Part shown: piece after piece, positions 33,990 to 42,258 of the stretch
Layout of the letters: each line of letters begins with the position of its first letter
Position numbering within the stretch: position 1 is the first letter of the stretch
NCBI RefSeq assembly: GCF_041242975.1
Contig: NZ_CP162488.1
Coordinates: 5,260,001-5,324,000 of the forward strand
Source of the DNA: Xanthomonas sp. DAR 35659
GTDB taxonomy: Bacteria > Pseudomonadota > Gammaproteobacteria > Xanthomonadales > Xanthomonadaceae
Reading direction: 5' to 3'
DNA length: 64,000 nt
Notes under the pieces: generated by a model
Told to the model about the DNA's origin: nothing
Database searches by the model: none
Seen by the model: only the letters and a program-made list of their open reading frames with translations
Position numbers and translations under genes: made by a program

Positions 33990-34306
33990 ACGGGTATCGA
34001 AGCAAAGAATGTAACCGCGACCTTAGCCGGCCGGTGCGGTCGCAGCAACCAAGCTGCCGATCCATCATCGATGGATATGGTCTTTACGATGAAGGCCAAG
34101 AATACTCACGACACAACGAGCGCAGGACCAGATCGCTTCCTACTGCCCGATGCACAGATGCATGCTATGAATAAGTAAACCTGACCCCGTTACTGTACGT
34201 TACTGTACTGGACCCCGTTACTGCCCTCATCTCGAGGCCATGGGGGGTTGTTTGAGGTGCCCAAACAGTCCACCTGGCCCGCCTTCCCTTGCAAGCATTG
34301 CGAGTA
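33990..34306. other. Boundary between core genes and the Rhs region, with mobile-element-like remnant
   Basis: No credible gene is seen in this 317-bp stretch. At 34169-34225 it contains AAACCTGACCCCGTTACTG and, shortly after, GACCCCGTTACTG again. Sequences of this kind (GGGGTCAGGTTTACTT on the other strand) are often found at the edges of IS200-like/RAYT transposase genes. No transposase remains. Base composition becomes AT-richer from here leftward to 42.2 kb. Confidence 0.4.
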
Positions 34307-34795
34307 CTACTTCTCTTCCAATGCTAGGAGAGTACTAGCCGCTGGCAAAAAGTCTCCCTTCTGAGAATACCCTGACAACCAAATAACTGGATCAACCGCG
34401 CGCAAAAATCGGCTTACATTTACTGCTGATATTTGATAGTTGAATCTAACTGCCTTTCCTCCCTGCTTGGTGACGAGGCAACCTTTTCCGCTTGTCAATC
34501 GAGGAGTTGCAGCTTTTGCTTCGATAAAGCTAGTATCGCAATCCCTGACGGACGCCTCCTGGATCAGGACATTAATTTGGGCGCCACTTTGATAGCGAAC
34601 CACCACCTGCTTTATCGCGTGCGGTTGAACATAAACGTAGTAGTCCTTCAACTGCTCAGAACGATGCTTAGTCACGGACCAACAGAAATCTTGCTCACAT
34701 GCCATATCCGCTTCGACCGACGCCAGCGCGCACAGGGGGCACAGCCAAAGCACCGCCACAGAAAAATACCTTATATTAACGAAGGCAATATTCAT
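34307..34795 (-). CDS. Small exported protein; candidate immunity protein for the Rhs-core toxin
   Basis: The 162-aa protein has a signal peptide ending at LASVEA (about residue 28) and no recognised domain. It has four Cys in its mature part, including MACEQDFCWSV. The ATG overlaps the stop codon of the Rhs-core gene by 4 bp (34792-34795), giving tight translational coupling. In polymorphic toxin loci, the gene directly after the toxin C-terminus usually encodes its cognate immunity protein, and export to the periplasm would suit a toxin acting there. That role is inference from position only. Confidence 0.6.
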   Translation of the reverse strand: MNIAFVNIRYFSVAVLWLCPLCALASVEADMACEQDFCWSVTKHRSEQLKDYYVYVQPHAIKQVVVRYQSGAQINVLIQEASVRDCDTSFIEAKAATPRLTSGKGCLVTKQGGKAVRFNYQISAVNVSRFLRAVDPVIWLSGYSQKGDFLPAASTLLALEEK

Positions 34796-35778
34796 TTAGA
34801 TAGCTCGCGATCAAGACGTTTTGAATCATTACGTCCCTCCACCTGAAAAACCCCTTGAAAACTACTGAGTCTCAGCTTTTGAGTGGATTCATTAGCCGAA
34901 ATACGGTCAGTATCACGGGCAGTTAATGAACTTCCACGCCGATCAGCCATAATATTATCCCGACCGTAACCATCAAGATATTCGGCACTTCGGTCGTCCA
35001 AAATTCCTCCTACATCTCGATAACCGTCTGGAGCACCGGCAAAGTGAAAAATATCATGAACTGCGGCATTATGCCAGTCCGGCTGTGAGGAATTGATATG
35101 CCCAAAGTTGCCACCGGATCCCCCATAAACACCCTGGCCAGCGGCTGGAAACAGAATTTTGTTATAGCCAGGCGATAAATTCATCGTATTCGTCCCCTCA
35201 CCGCCAGGTCGACTCAAAACCTGTAGAACAGGCCGCATATTGCCAAACTCTGATTTAATTGAATCGAACTTGCTTTTTATTGCCGCAATGTTCTCTGGCG
35301 TGGCAGCTGATCCGGTAAAATAAACTGGCACAACAAGGATATTTTTGTCAGTGAAAAGAAAAGCGTCACGCCCATCAGGGTCTGTGAATTTATAGGGGTT
35401 ATTATTTGCATAAAGGTATCGGTTGAAGCTCGCCCCTGTACTCGGGTTAGCAGCTACCGGATCAACGCTGAGGAACCTCCCACTTTCTGGGCCATAGTAA
35501 CGTTGCTGCATGTATGTTAGCCCAGTAGCCGAATCCGTTACATGCCCAGCGTATCCGGGGCCATCCGTTGACGTCCGATTCAGTAGGCTTCCGTATGGTT
35601 CATATTCACTTCGGTCGGCAATGCTGCGCTCGTTGTCCGTCACGAGCACTACCGAGCCCAGCCCATCCGTATGGATATAACGAACTGTTTGCGCAGAGGC
35701 GCCGAGGGAAAGGATCGATGAAACGGTTACTGCGACGATGCCATAAAGCACCACCTTAACCATCCGAATTTTCAACAT
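34792..35778 (-). CDS. Exported stand-alone Rhs core with metzincin-like C-terminal domain
   Basis: The 328-aa protein starts at ATG 35778 (AAAGGA upstream) with a signal peptide ending at GASAQ (residue 30). The Rhs-associated core follows at once (31-137): YIHTDGLGSVVLVTD, YEPYG, GYAGHVTD, TYMQQRYYGPESGRFLSVDP and NNNPYKFTDPDGR. The DPDG at 133-136 is the usual autoproteolytic site. The remaining 190 residues are a distinct C-terminal domain. It contains HDIFHFAGAPD (His241, His245, Asp251), a metzincin-like HxxxHxxGxxD zinc site with Asp242 in place of the catalytic Glu. A Met-turn-like NIMADRRGSSLTARD (Met277) follows. A metallopeptidase-like toxin is proposed. No YD repeats precede the core; they are in the separate gene 37424-41629. 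Confidence 0.75.
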   Translation of the reverse strand: MLKIRMVKVVLYGIVAVTVSSILSLGASAQTVRYIHTDGLGSVVLVTDNERSIADRSEYEPYGSLLNRTSTDGPGYAGHVTDSATGLTYMQQRYYGPESGRFLSVDPVAANPSTGASFNRYLYANNNPYKFTDPDGRDAFLFTDKNILVVPVYFTGSAATPENIAAIKSKFDSIKSEFGNMRPVLQVLSRPGGEGTNTMNLSPGYNKILFPAAGQGVYGGSGGNFGHINSSQPDWHNAAVHDIFHFAGAPDGYRDVGGILDDRSAEYLDGYGRDNIMADRRGSSLTARDTDRISANESTQKLRLSSFQGVFQVEGRNDSKRLDRELSK

Positions 35779-35806
35779 GACCCGTCCTTTCACTTTAGAT
35801 AGTTAA

Positions 35807-36175
35807 TCAATATGATATTCGGATAAACATCGGCCGCTCTCTATCAGACCAATCCTTGCAGTCGCCGCTGCCTCGAACATAGACCTGCTTACCTTGTGCA
35901 GCCGCTGATAGCAGCATGGCATACATCGCCTTACCATGATCGTTAGATGAATCGAACGCCCAGTCCGTTGGTGTCGTCGTACAGTTAGTCGTGGCGTTGA
36001 CAGCAGGGCTGCCCTCGCGCTTCTCCATGCTGAACATGATGACTCCCTTGTCGATTCCGTTCACCACGTTCTGATGCGCGTAGATTTCCATTATTTTGCC
36101 ATAGCCATTTCCGCAGTAGCCGATTTGAGGCAACTGTGCAAGCAAAACGAGGATTACGGTGCTTGTCAATTTCAT
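35807..36175 (-). CDS. Small exported protein D of the Rhs operon
   Basis: The 122-aa protein has a signal peptide ending near IGYCG (about residue 22). The mature part has KIMEIYAHQN, a central C...WAFD segment, AMYAMLLSAAAQGKQVYV and a closing Cys and beta strand (DCKDW...MFIRISY). The same order of features is seen in the three neighbouring small proteins. It resembles the B-subunit fold of subtilase or pertussis-type toxins in outline (start strand, Cys, long helix, then strand with Cys), but this is weak. It is 28 bp upstream of the Rhs-core gene on the same strand. Function unknown. Confidence 0.65.
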   Translation of the reverse strand: MKLTSTVILVLLAQLPQIGYCGNGYGKIMEIYAHQNVVNGIDKGVIMFSMEKREGSPAVNATTNCTTTPTDWAFDSSNDHGKAMYAMLLSAAAQGKQVYVRGSGDCKDWSDRERPMFIRISY

Positions 36176-36360
36176 AGTCGTTCGTTGAACCCAAATTAGT
36201 TAGTGCATCAATCAGACCGATGGCATCTACCGGTCGCACGACCCTCAGCACTGTAGCGACTGATATAAGAACCATTCCGCGCGTTCTGCGGTCGACGTCC
36301 ACTATCGGCAGTGGCTTTAGTCATACCATCTTCGCAGCGGACCATTCCATCATTAAGCAT

Positions 36361-36671
36361 TCATTTAATATAGACCTCAAAGATACTGCATCCGCTAACT
36401 TGAACATCCACTTCCGCTTATTGATTAGAGCAGCCATCAGTACTGCCAGCATTGACTTCCCACCGGGTTGCGTTTCGCTACATCTCACGACCGGGCTTGT
36501 TGGATTCGCGGCCTTGCATTCTTCTGGCGTGGCGCTGAACCAAACGAAATGCGTTGCATTATCTTGATACGTTCCAATCTGAGCTACTTCAACGTTAGAT
36601 AGGGTTTCGTTTGCGCTGGCGTGTCCACTAAACAAGCCAGTCAAAAACAAAGCCAATATCGCTAGCTTCAT
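36361..36671 (-). pseudogene. Small exported protein C of the Rhs operon, frameshifted
   Basis: The frame starts at ATG 36671 with a signal peptide (MKLAILALFLTGLFSGHASA). It continues through VEVAQIGTY, PVVRCSE and GKSMLAVLMAALINKRK, matching its siblings. Past the AAGCGGAAGTGG run (about 36408-36418) the open frame loses the family ending and runs on to 36321. The +1-shifted frame instead reads VDVQVSGCSIFEVYIK and stops at 36361, exactly the Cys-plus-strand ending seen in the siblings. A single-base loss is therefore inferred; a sequencing error is also possible. The restored protein would be about 103 aa. Confidence 0.6.
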
Positions 36672-36675
36672 ATTC

Positions 36676-37002
36676 TCAGCTTTTAGAAATGGACACAGAC
36701 TTCAGCTTCATGACGCCGCCACTGCAGCCATCTACATAGAGCGTGGCCTGCATCCTGTTCTGCATAGCCATCAGCAAGAGCGAGACCATTTCCTTCTGCA
36801 TCAGGACTCCAGGTTCGATGAGAAAGCGATTGCCATCGCCGCAGTTTGCTCCAGCGGGCAGCGTACCTTGGGTATCTACGAAGAAGCCTTCCCCCGTCCA
36901 ACCTGTCGAGAGAATAGAAATTGTTTGACCGCCTATGCTGTATGGAGCGGCATAGACGGGTCCACAAACAGCCAACATAATGAATGCGACTATTAGTTTC
37001 AC
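36676..37002 (-). CDS. Small exported protein B of the Rhs operon
   Basis: The 108-aa protein starts at GTG 37002, chosen for the GGGGAG Shine-Dalgarno seven bases upstream and the signal peptide it gives (VKLIVAFIMLAVCGPVYA). The mature part has ISILSTGWTGEGFFV, a Cys in GANCGDG, then RFLIEPG, a helix EMVSLLLMAMQNRMQ, and a strand ATLYVDGCSGG with the second Cys. This is the same layout as siblings A, C and D. The stop is 4 bp before the next gene. Possible B-subunit-like OB fold; function unknown. Confidence 0.65.
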   Translation of the reverse strand: MKLIVAFIMLAVCGPVYAAPYSIGGQTISILSTGWTGEGFFVDTQGTLPAGANCGDGNRFLIEPGVLMQKEMVSLLLMAMQNRMQATLYVDGCSGGVMKLKSVSISKS

Positions 37003-37058
37003 CCTAGATCTCCCCACGACCCTCGATGAAGTTTCATTTAAAATATTACACAAATAAT

Positions 37059-37403
37059 TTATTTTTTTAGACGTATAGAAAGCACCTTGGTCCGCCCACC
37101 GAACAGACAAACTCCGGAATCAAGGATGACTTCGACCTCGGCATTGGATGTGAATGCTGCCAACGCCATCGCCACGAGCTCTTTATAGGCGGGATGGTCT
37201 TTATCTATTGCGAATTCATCGCGTGGCGCCCAGCACCCTTCCGGCCCTATGCTGGAGTCGCGGATGACCAGCCCTTCACCGTACCAGCCGTTTTCAATGT
37301 AGATGATCTTGCCCGGCCATACTAGCTGCTGCGCCGCTTGACCGGTATTACAAAAACCCAATGCAGTAATCGTGAGCAGCAACGCCATTATTCTTGAAGA
37401 CAT
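37059..37403 (-). CDS. Small exported protein A of the Rhs operon
   Basis: The 114-aa protein starts at ATG 37403 (CAGGGG upstream), 20 bp after the long Rhs gene. The signal peptide ends at GQAAQ (about residue 24). The mature part has KIIYIENGWYGEGLVI, Cys in GCWAPRDEFAID, helix YKELVAMALAAFTSN, and EVEVILDSGVCLFGG with the second Cys. It shares the GW.GEG segment with sibling B and the overall layout with C and D. Function unknown. Confidence 0.68.
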   Translation of the reverse strand: MSSRIMALLLTITALGFCNTGQAAQQLVWPGKIIYIENGWYGEGLVIRDSSIGPEGCWAPRDEFAIDKDHPAYKELVAMALAAFTSNAEVEVILDSGVCLFGGRTKVLSIRLKK

Positions 37404-37423
37404 CTCAGACCCCTGTTTATATT

Positions 37424-40400
37424 CTAGTTGAGCAGCAGTTGGTAGAGAAGCGGAACAATATTGAATGCTGGCTGCTGCACGTGCACGATGTTCCCAGCAG
37501 CGCTGCAGGTTCCATCCGGCATACACGCCGATACTCGATACGAATAGGTACTTGGGGGCCTGGCAAGCGAGGTCCAACTGGAATCGGCTCCCTCATAAAC
37601 CGACGTCCACGTGACTCCATCCACGCTCTCTTCCACCACGTAACGTGTCGCGCCGCCCACCGCTGTCCAGTTCACATAGTCTTTGACCGCCGCGGTCTGC
37701 CCGAACGGCCAGTCGACCTCGGCCACGAGGCTTCCTCCCAGCATGACGTAGTCGGTTGCCTTGGACTGGCGCTGGTTCTTCTGGTAGCGCAATACCCCGG
37801 CCTGGTCGTACATCGAGCCGATGGCACCGGCGCTTTGCGTCGCCAGGGTACGACGACCGTAGCCGTCGTAACGGTAGGTTTCCTTGCTCGTCGCTTCGCG
37901 CAGGCGGTTGCCGTAGTCGAAGACAAAGCCCTGGCCGTTTTTGTTCTTCAGATTGCCCTGAACGTCATAGCTCATGCCGATGACGGTGCTGCCGCTGCAG
38001 TTGCCGGTCTTGACGTTGGTCAGCTGCCAGTAGCCGTCGTAACAGTAGTAGTGATCCCGGCCCGGCGCCACGACGTGGGTCAGGTTGTCGAGCACGTCAT
38101 AGTCATACGTCGCAGTGCCGAACATGGGCGAGACCGCCGAAGTCAGGCGATCCAGGCCGTCGTAGGCCATGGTGCGATTGCCGCGCTGGTTGCGCCCGGT
38201 CGCGCCATCGCTGATGCCAGCCACATTGCCGTTGGCATCATAGTCGTAGCCGTCGCTGAGGAATGCCGTGCCGCCGTAGGCATCCTGGCTGGTGTCCGGA
38301 AGCTGTCGGGCGTTCTGCGTCAGCGTATGGACAATGCCATTGCCATACGTGAACTGCTTGATCGCGCCGTTTGGGTAGTAGCTTACGCCCGTCGCATAGC
38401 TACCAGCCTGGGTGGGCTGGCCCAAGGCGTTGGGTGCATACCCTACCGTCTGCCCTGACGGATAGCGGTGCGCGGCCAAGTTACCGTTGGCATCATAGAC
38501 ATAGCCCATTGCCCAGGTCTCTCCGTCGGCCTGGCCTTGAGTCTCTGCGATCAGCAGACGGCGCTTGTTGTACGCGTAGCTATTGTAGGTGGCGACGCCG
38601 CCATTGGTGGTGGTGATCTGCTTGACCAGACCATCGGGCCAGTAGCTCCAACGCTGGTTGCCGTTGCCGTCCGGGAACGCCAATGCGGTGATCCGATTGC
38701 GGGCGTCGTAGCTGCGATCGATGCGACGACCGGAGCCGAAAGCTGCATCGGCATCGCAGGAACTCGTGCTCGGCAAGGACAGGCCACTTGCGGTCCAGAC
38801 GATGTTGCCGGCCGCATCGTACCCGTTCGCACTCGCGCCGGTCTCCGGTTCGATCGATTTGCACAGCTGTTGATAGCCGTCATACACGTAGCTGCGCGTG
38901 AGGGATACGCTATTGCCCGCGTCATGGCGCCGAATCGAGGTGGGCTTTCCGAACACGTCGCGCGCGATCTCTGTGACCGCACCCTCCGGATGCTGAATCC
39001 ATACCGGCGCGTCGTAGGCAGGTTGGTCGAAGACTTGATAGCCGGTTAGCGTCTTGTTTCCTCGCGCATCGGTCACGCGCGTCTGATTTCCCGACAGATA
39101 CTCGGTTGTCGAGGTCAACAGACCCAGCTCCGAGTCCTGCGAGACCGACGTCGTTCTGCCAAGCGTGTCGTAGTTGTTCCATGTACCGGTCGTCAGCCCG
39201 TCGCTGCTTCCCGGGTACGAGGCGAAGGTCACCCGGCTTTCGTGGTCATAGGAAAAGCGCTGGAACTTCTGGGTCGCCACCTCATTGCCAGCGTCGTACT
39301 CTCGGGTGAGTAGCGGACGCCAGAGGCCATCGAAATAAGTCACCTTGCGCGCGTTCCCTGCGGAGACGACTTGCCGCCAGTGGCCCGCGGCCACGCCGTA
39401 TTCCGCTTGTGCCATTGGCGCAAAGACCTGCCTTACGACATTCCATCCTGTGCTGTCGTCGCTCGGGTAGGTGATGCTTTCCAAGCGCCCTTGTACGTCG
39501 TAGCCGTACGCGGTGACGAAACCATTCTCGTCGGTCACGGAGGTTACCCAGCCGTTATCGTCCACTGCCGCCGCCTGTCGCGTGCTATCGGCGTATTGGA
39601 TCAGCTGGGGAATCCCTCGTTTCCATGACGACAATGTAGTGGTGTTGCCCTTGCCATCCTTTACCGCAGCGATTGTGCCGTCGCTGTTGTAGCTCAAGGT
39701 TTGCTTCAGCTTGCCGAACGCCTCGCTGGTCACCGGCTGCGCATTGGCGTTATACGTGGTACGGCGCACCACAATATTGGTGTCGCTATTTGTCAGACTG
39801 CTTTCCAGACCCAGTATCCACTTGCCGGTATCGTCGTAGTAGGCGGCGACATCCGTGCGGCTGGCCCAGGGGCTGGCTCGCGTGACGTTCAGCGGACGCG
39901 CGAAGCTGTCGTAGGAATTCACGGTCTTTGAGTAGGAGGTACCATCCCGCGCAGTTACCCTTTTGGCTTCCGGAGCGACCGCCAACGTCTCCGGATCCGC
40001 GATTCCAGCCAATGAGCCGCCATAGCTCTCATAAAATACGCCACCAGCGCTCTGGGCGTTGGCATAGGCAATGGAGCTGGATTGCACAACCTGCTGAGAG
40101 GCATTCTTTATCTCTTCCTTGAGAAGCCTTCCATCGTTCAACCTGTATACGTTACCGAACTCTTTAACCAACTGGCTGCCGTCGGGCTGAGTTATTGTGA
40201 CAACTTTTCTGCTGTTGCAATCCTGGCAAGGATAGGCGGGCGCTTCCGTTGGGCTACCCCATAGGAGCGCAGAGCTCAATGAGGGAGTACTGTTATATGA
40301 ATAGGACCATTTATAGGAGAAACCATCTTTTATTTCTTTTTTAGTCAAACTCATAACATCAAAATAGTGAGGTGTAAGCAAGGTATACATGGGCTCACCG

Positions 40401-41629
40401 CCTTTAACCGGAAGTGAGCTACTGCATTCACTTGCATGTACACCTGCGCGGTAATGCCGCGTATTTTCAAAAGTAAAGCTACCCATGGCACCTGATGGGT
40501 GGGTGGCATTCAATACGAACATCGCACCGATCATGGGTGCCTGGCTCCTGCACCATGGGCTGCTTAGATTTTCGTAGTCTGGTGGCTGAGAAGGCCTAAG
40601 CGAATCCGAATAGCTATAAGACCACTTTGTGCCATCGGGGATGCTCACCTTACTTAGTACAGTTTCGTTCGCAGCTGTACCATAGTCGTAAGTCCATGTA
40701 CGGCCTGATACAGAAACAGTTTTTACACGACCGTCGGCATAAGAGACGTCGATCCTTCTGCCATCACTACCCAGAATTTCGGTGGGGTGCCCATCTGCGT
40801 CATATGAATAGGACACCCAATTTCCGAACCTGTCTTCCACACGTGATGCAAGGATGAAGTACTTGTTTCGCTTTAGATAATAATCGACCGGGTTTTGGGT
40901 AGCCGATGTCGAATCTGTCGTTGGAGAATACGTTTTATGGAGCGTGGAATCCGCCCTCATCACTGCGATGTCAAAATAATACTTCAGGCCTTGTACGGTA
41001 GTTACTCTAAATCCATCTCCCGAAAGACCAGACTTCATCGGAACGCAATCCACAACATCGCGCTCGACTGTTGCGTAACGGTATGTCACCCCGTCGCTGG
41101 GCCGAGGAACGGAAGAAGAAAGCAACGACAGAAAAGGAACCTCCTGCCGACCTGGGATCGAAAGATTTATCCCATTCCAGAACTCTCGCCTGTTGAACTG
41201 CCCAACGGTTGAAGGAACGCTTCCCAGTGTGCACCGGTCGGAATTCCATCCATTTTGACTCGGGTAGGTGGCAGAAATGTATGGAACGTCCACATCCCAG
41301 TTACCCAGCCCTTTTAGCCGTGCGTCATAGCCGGCCACTTGACCGTCCTGAGGCTGTAACTCAACGGAAAGGGTTCTAGAGAATTCGACGGAAAGACCAC
41401 TATTTCCAGGAATCGAGATATCTACTACCCGGAACCTGGTACTTCCGTTGTAGAGGCTCGACTCGTCCCCAAAGAGTCCCTGGGTCAACTGCGCCACATT
41501 CTCTGTCGATTTTATTTTCTTCTTGTACTCGACCGATGGATCGACGCCTTCGGCGAAGCAATCTTTGGCCACCATCGCGACCAGAAACGCTACGACTAGA
41601 CGAACGACTTCGCGATTACCAGCATTCAT
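37424..41629 (-). CDS. Exported Rhs/YD-repeat shell protein lacking its C-terminal core
   Basis: The 1401-aa protein starts at ATG 41629 (GGAAGG upstream) with a signal peptide ending near CFAEG. An N-terminal region typical of Sec-exported Rhs proteins follows (GSTRFRVVDISIPGNSGL). Many YD repeats run from about 300 to 1290 (YDADGHPTEI, YDVQGRLESI, YDANGNLAAHRYPSG, YDYDANGNVAGI). The C-terminus is a fibronectin-III-like strand set (VNWTAVGGATRYVVEESVDG...YRVSACMPDGTCS) and then stops. The conserved Rhs core with its GYTGH, RYYDP and DPxG elements is absent and is encoded separately at 34792-35778. It heads a run of seven closely spaced genes. It probably forms the cage around the core and toxin. 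Confidence 0.85.
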   Translation of the reverse strand: MNAGNREVVRLVVAFLVAMVAKDCFAEGVDPSVEYKKKIKSTENVAQLTQGLFGDESSLYNGSTRFRVVDISIPGNSGLSVEFSRTLSVELQPQDGQVAGYDARLKGLGNWDVDVPYISATYPSQNGWNSDRCTLGSVPSTVGQFNRREFWNGINLSIPGRQEVPFLSLLSSSVPRPSDGVTYRYATVERDVVDCVPMKSGLSGDGFRVTTVQGLKYYFDIAVMRADSTLHKTYSPTTDSTSATQNPVDYYLKRNKYFILASRVEDRFGNWVSYSYDADGHPTEILGSDGRRIDVSYADGRVKTVSVSGRTWTYDYGTAANETVLSKVSIPDGTKWSYSYSDSLRPSQPPDYENLSSPWCRSQAPMIGAMFVLNATHPSGAMGSFTFENTRHYRAGVHASECSSSLPVKGGEPMYTLLTPHYFDVMSLTKKEIKDGFSYKWSYSYNSTPSLSSALLWGSPTEAPAYPCQDCNSRKVVTITQPDGSQLVKEFGNVYRLNDGRLLKEEIKNASQQVVQSSSIAYANAQSAGGVFYESYGGSLAGIADPETLAVAPEAKRVTARDGTSYSKTVNSYDSFARPLNVTRASPWASRTDVAAYYDDTGKWILGLESSLTNSDTNIVVRRTTYNANAQPVTSEAFGKLKQTLSYNSDGTIAAVKDGKGNTTTLSSWKRGIPQLIQYADSTRQAAAVDDNGWVTSVTDENGFVTAYGYDVQGRLESITYPSDDSTGWNVVRQVFAPMAQAEYGVAAGHWRQVVSAGNARKVTYFDGLWRPLLTREYDAGNEVATQKFQRFSYDHESRVTFASYPGSSDGLTTGTWNNYDTLGRTTSVSQDSELGLLTSTTEYLSGNQTRVTDARGNKTLTGYQVFDQPAYDAPVWIQHPEGAVTEIARDVFGKPTSIRRHDAGNSVSLTRSYVYDGYQQLCKSIEPETGASANGYDAAGNIVWTASGLSLPSTSSCDADAAFGSGRRIDRSYDARNRITALAFPDGNGNQRWSYWPDGLVKQITTTNGGVATYNSYAYNKRRLLIAETQGQADGETWAMGYVYDANGNLAAHRYPSGQTVGYAPNALGQPTQAGSYATGVSYYPNGAIKQFTYGNGIVHTLTQNARQLPDTSQDAYGGTAFLSDGYDYDANGNVAGISDGATGRNQRGNRTMAYDGLDRLTSAVSPMFGTATYDYDVLDNLTHVVAPGRDHYYCYDGYWQLTNVKTGNCSGSTVIGMSYDVQGNLKNKNGQGFVFDYGNRLREATSKETYRYDGYGRRTLATQSAGAIGSMYDQAGVLRYQKNQRQSKATDYVMLGGSLVAEVDWPFGQTAAVKDYVNWTAVGGATRYVVEESVDGVTWTSVYEGADSSWTSLARPPSTYSYRVSACMPDGTCSAAGNIVHVQQPAFNIVPLLYQLLLN

Positions 41630-42258
41630 TGGCACACCTTCCAGGCAAATTCATCCGCAATAGCGATCGGCATCAGTCCAGCCCTTGCGCATTGGCAAGC
41701 CTCAAGCAGAAGGTGGCGAACGATGCCCCGCCTGGGCAGGAGTAACGTTGTGTTTGCGGTATCCATATTTTCCCGGGACGAATCCACGCCAGTAATTGCG
41801 CGATGCTGTCGCGGCAAAGTGCTTGCGCACCGCGAGAGCAACTATCGGACGACGGCTTCCAACGCCGACCAGGGCGATCGGCACGGAAACACAGGCAGAC
41901 GACGTACTAGGTCGTTGGCTTTGGCTGATACGAAACGAAGCTCACCTTTGCGGCGAGCAGAGCAGCGCGCGAATGACGATCCATGTTTTCCCCTGTTGTA
42001 ACGCAGCAAGCTGTCACGCAGTCATAGCGCGGCAGTCGACAATACCCACCAGCAATACAGCAAGACCTCTCTCGGCTCGATCCGGACAGCGGATACATAC
42101 CTGTATCCGGCTAGTCGATACTGCTTGGATCGAGACCCCCTTGGTAGGACTGGCCAGCCGCTCGACTGAGCGATTTCCCGGAAGCAACTGTGCTAGGCCG
42201 AGCCCATGCATGTCAAGGACATTTAACGGTTCAGCGAGGCCCGCTTCGGGACGACCCC
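41630..42258. other. Non-coding leader of the Rhs operon
   Basis: This 629-bp gap lies upstream of the Rhs shell gene and downstream of tamB. No convincing gene, tRNA or integrase fragment is seen. It should hold the Rhs operon promoter. It also marks the right edge of the AT-richer region, since composition returns to high GC at tamB. Confidence 0.45.

Noticed and set aside
34307..42258. Prophage or integrative element
   Set aside because: No integrase, capsid, tail or tRNA attachment site was found. The content is an Rhs operon only.
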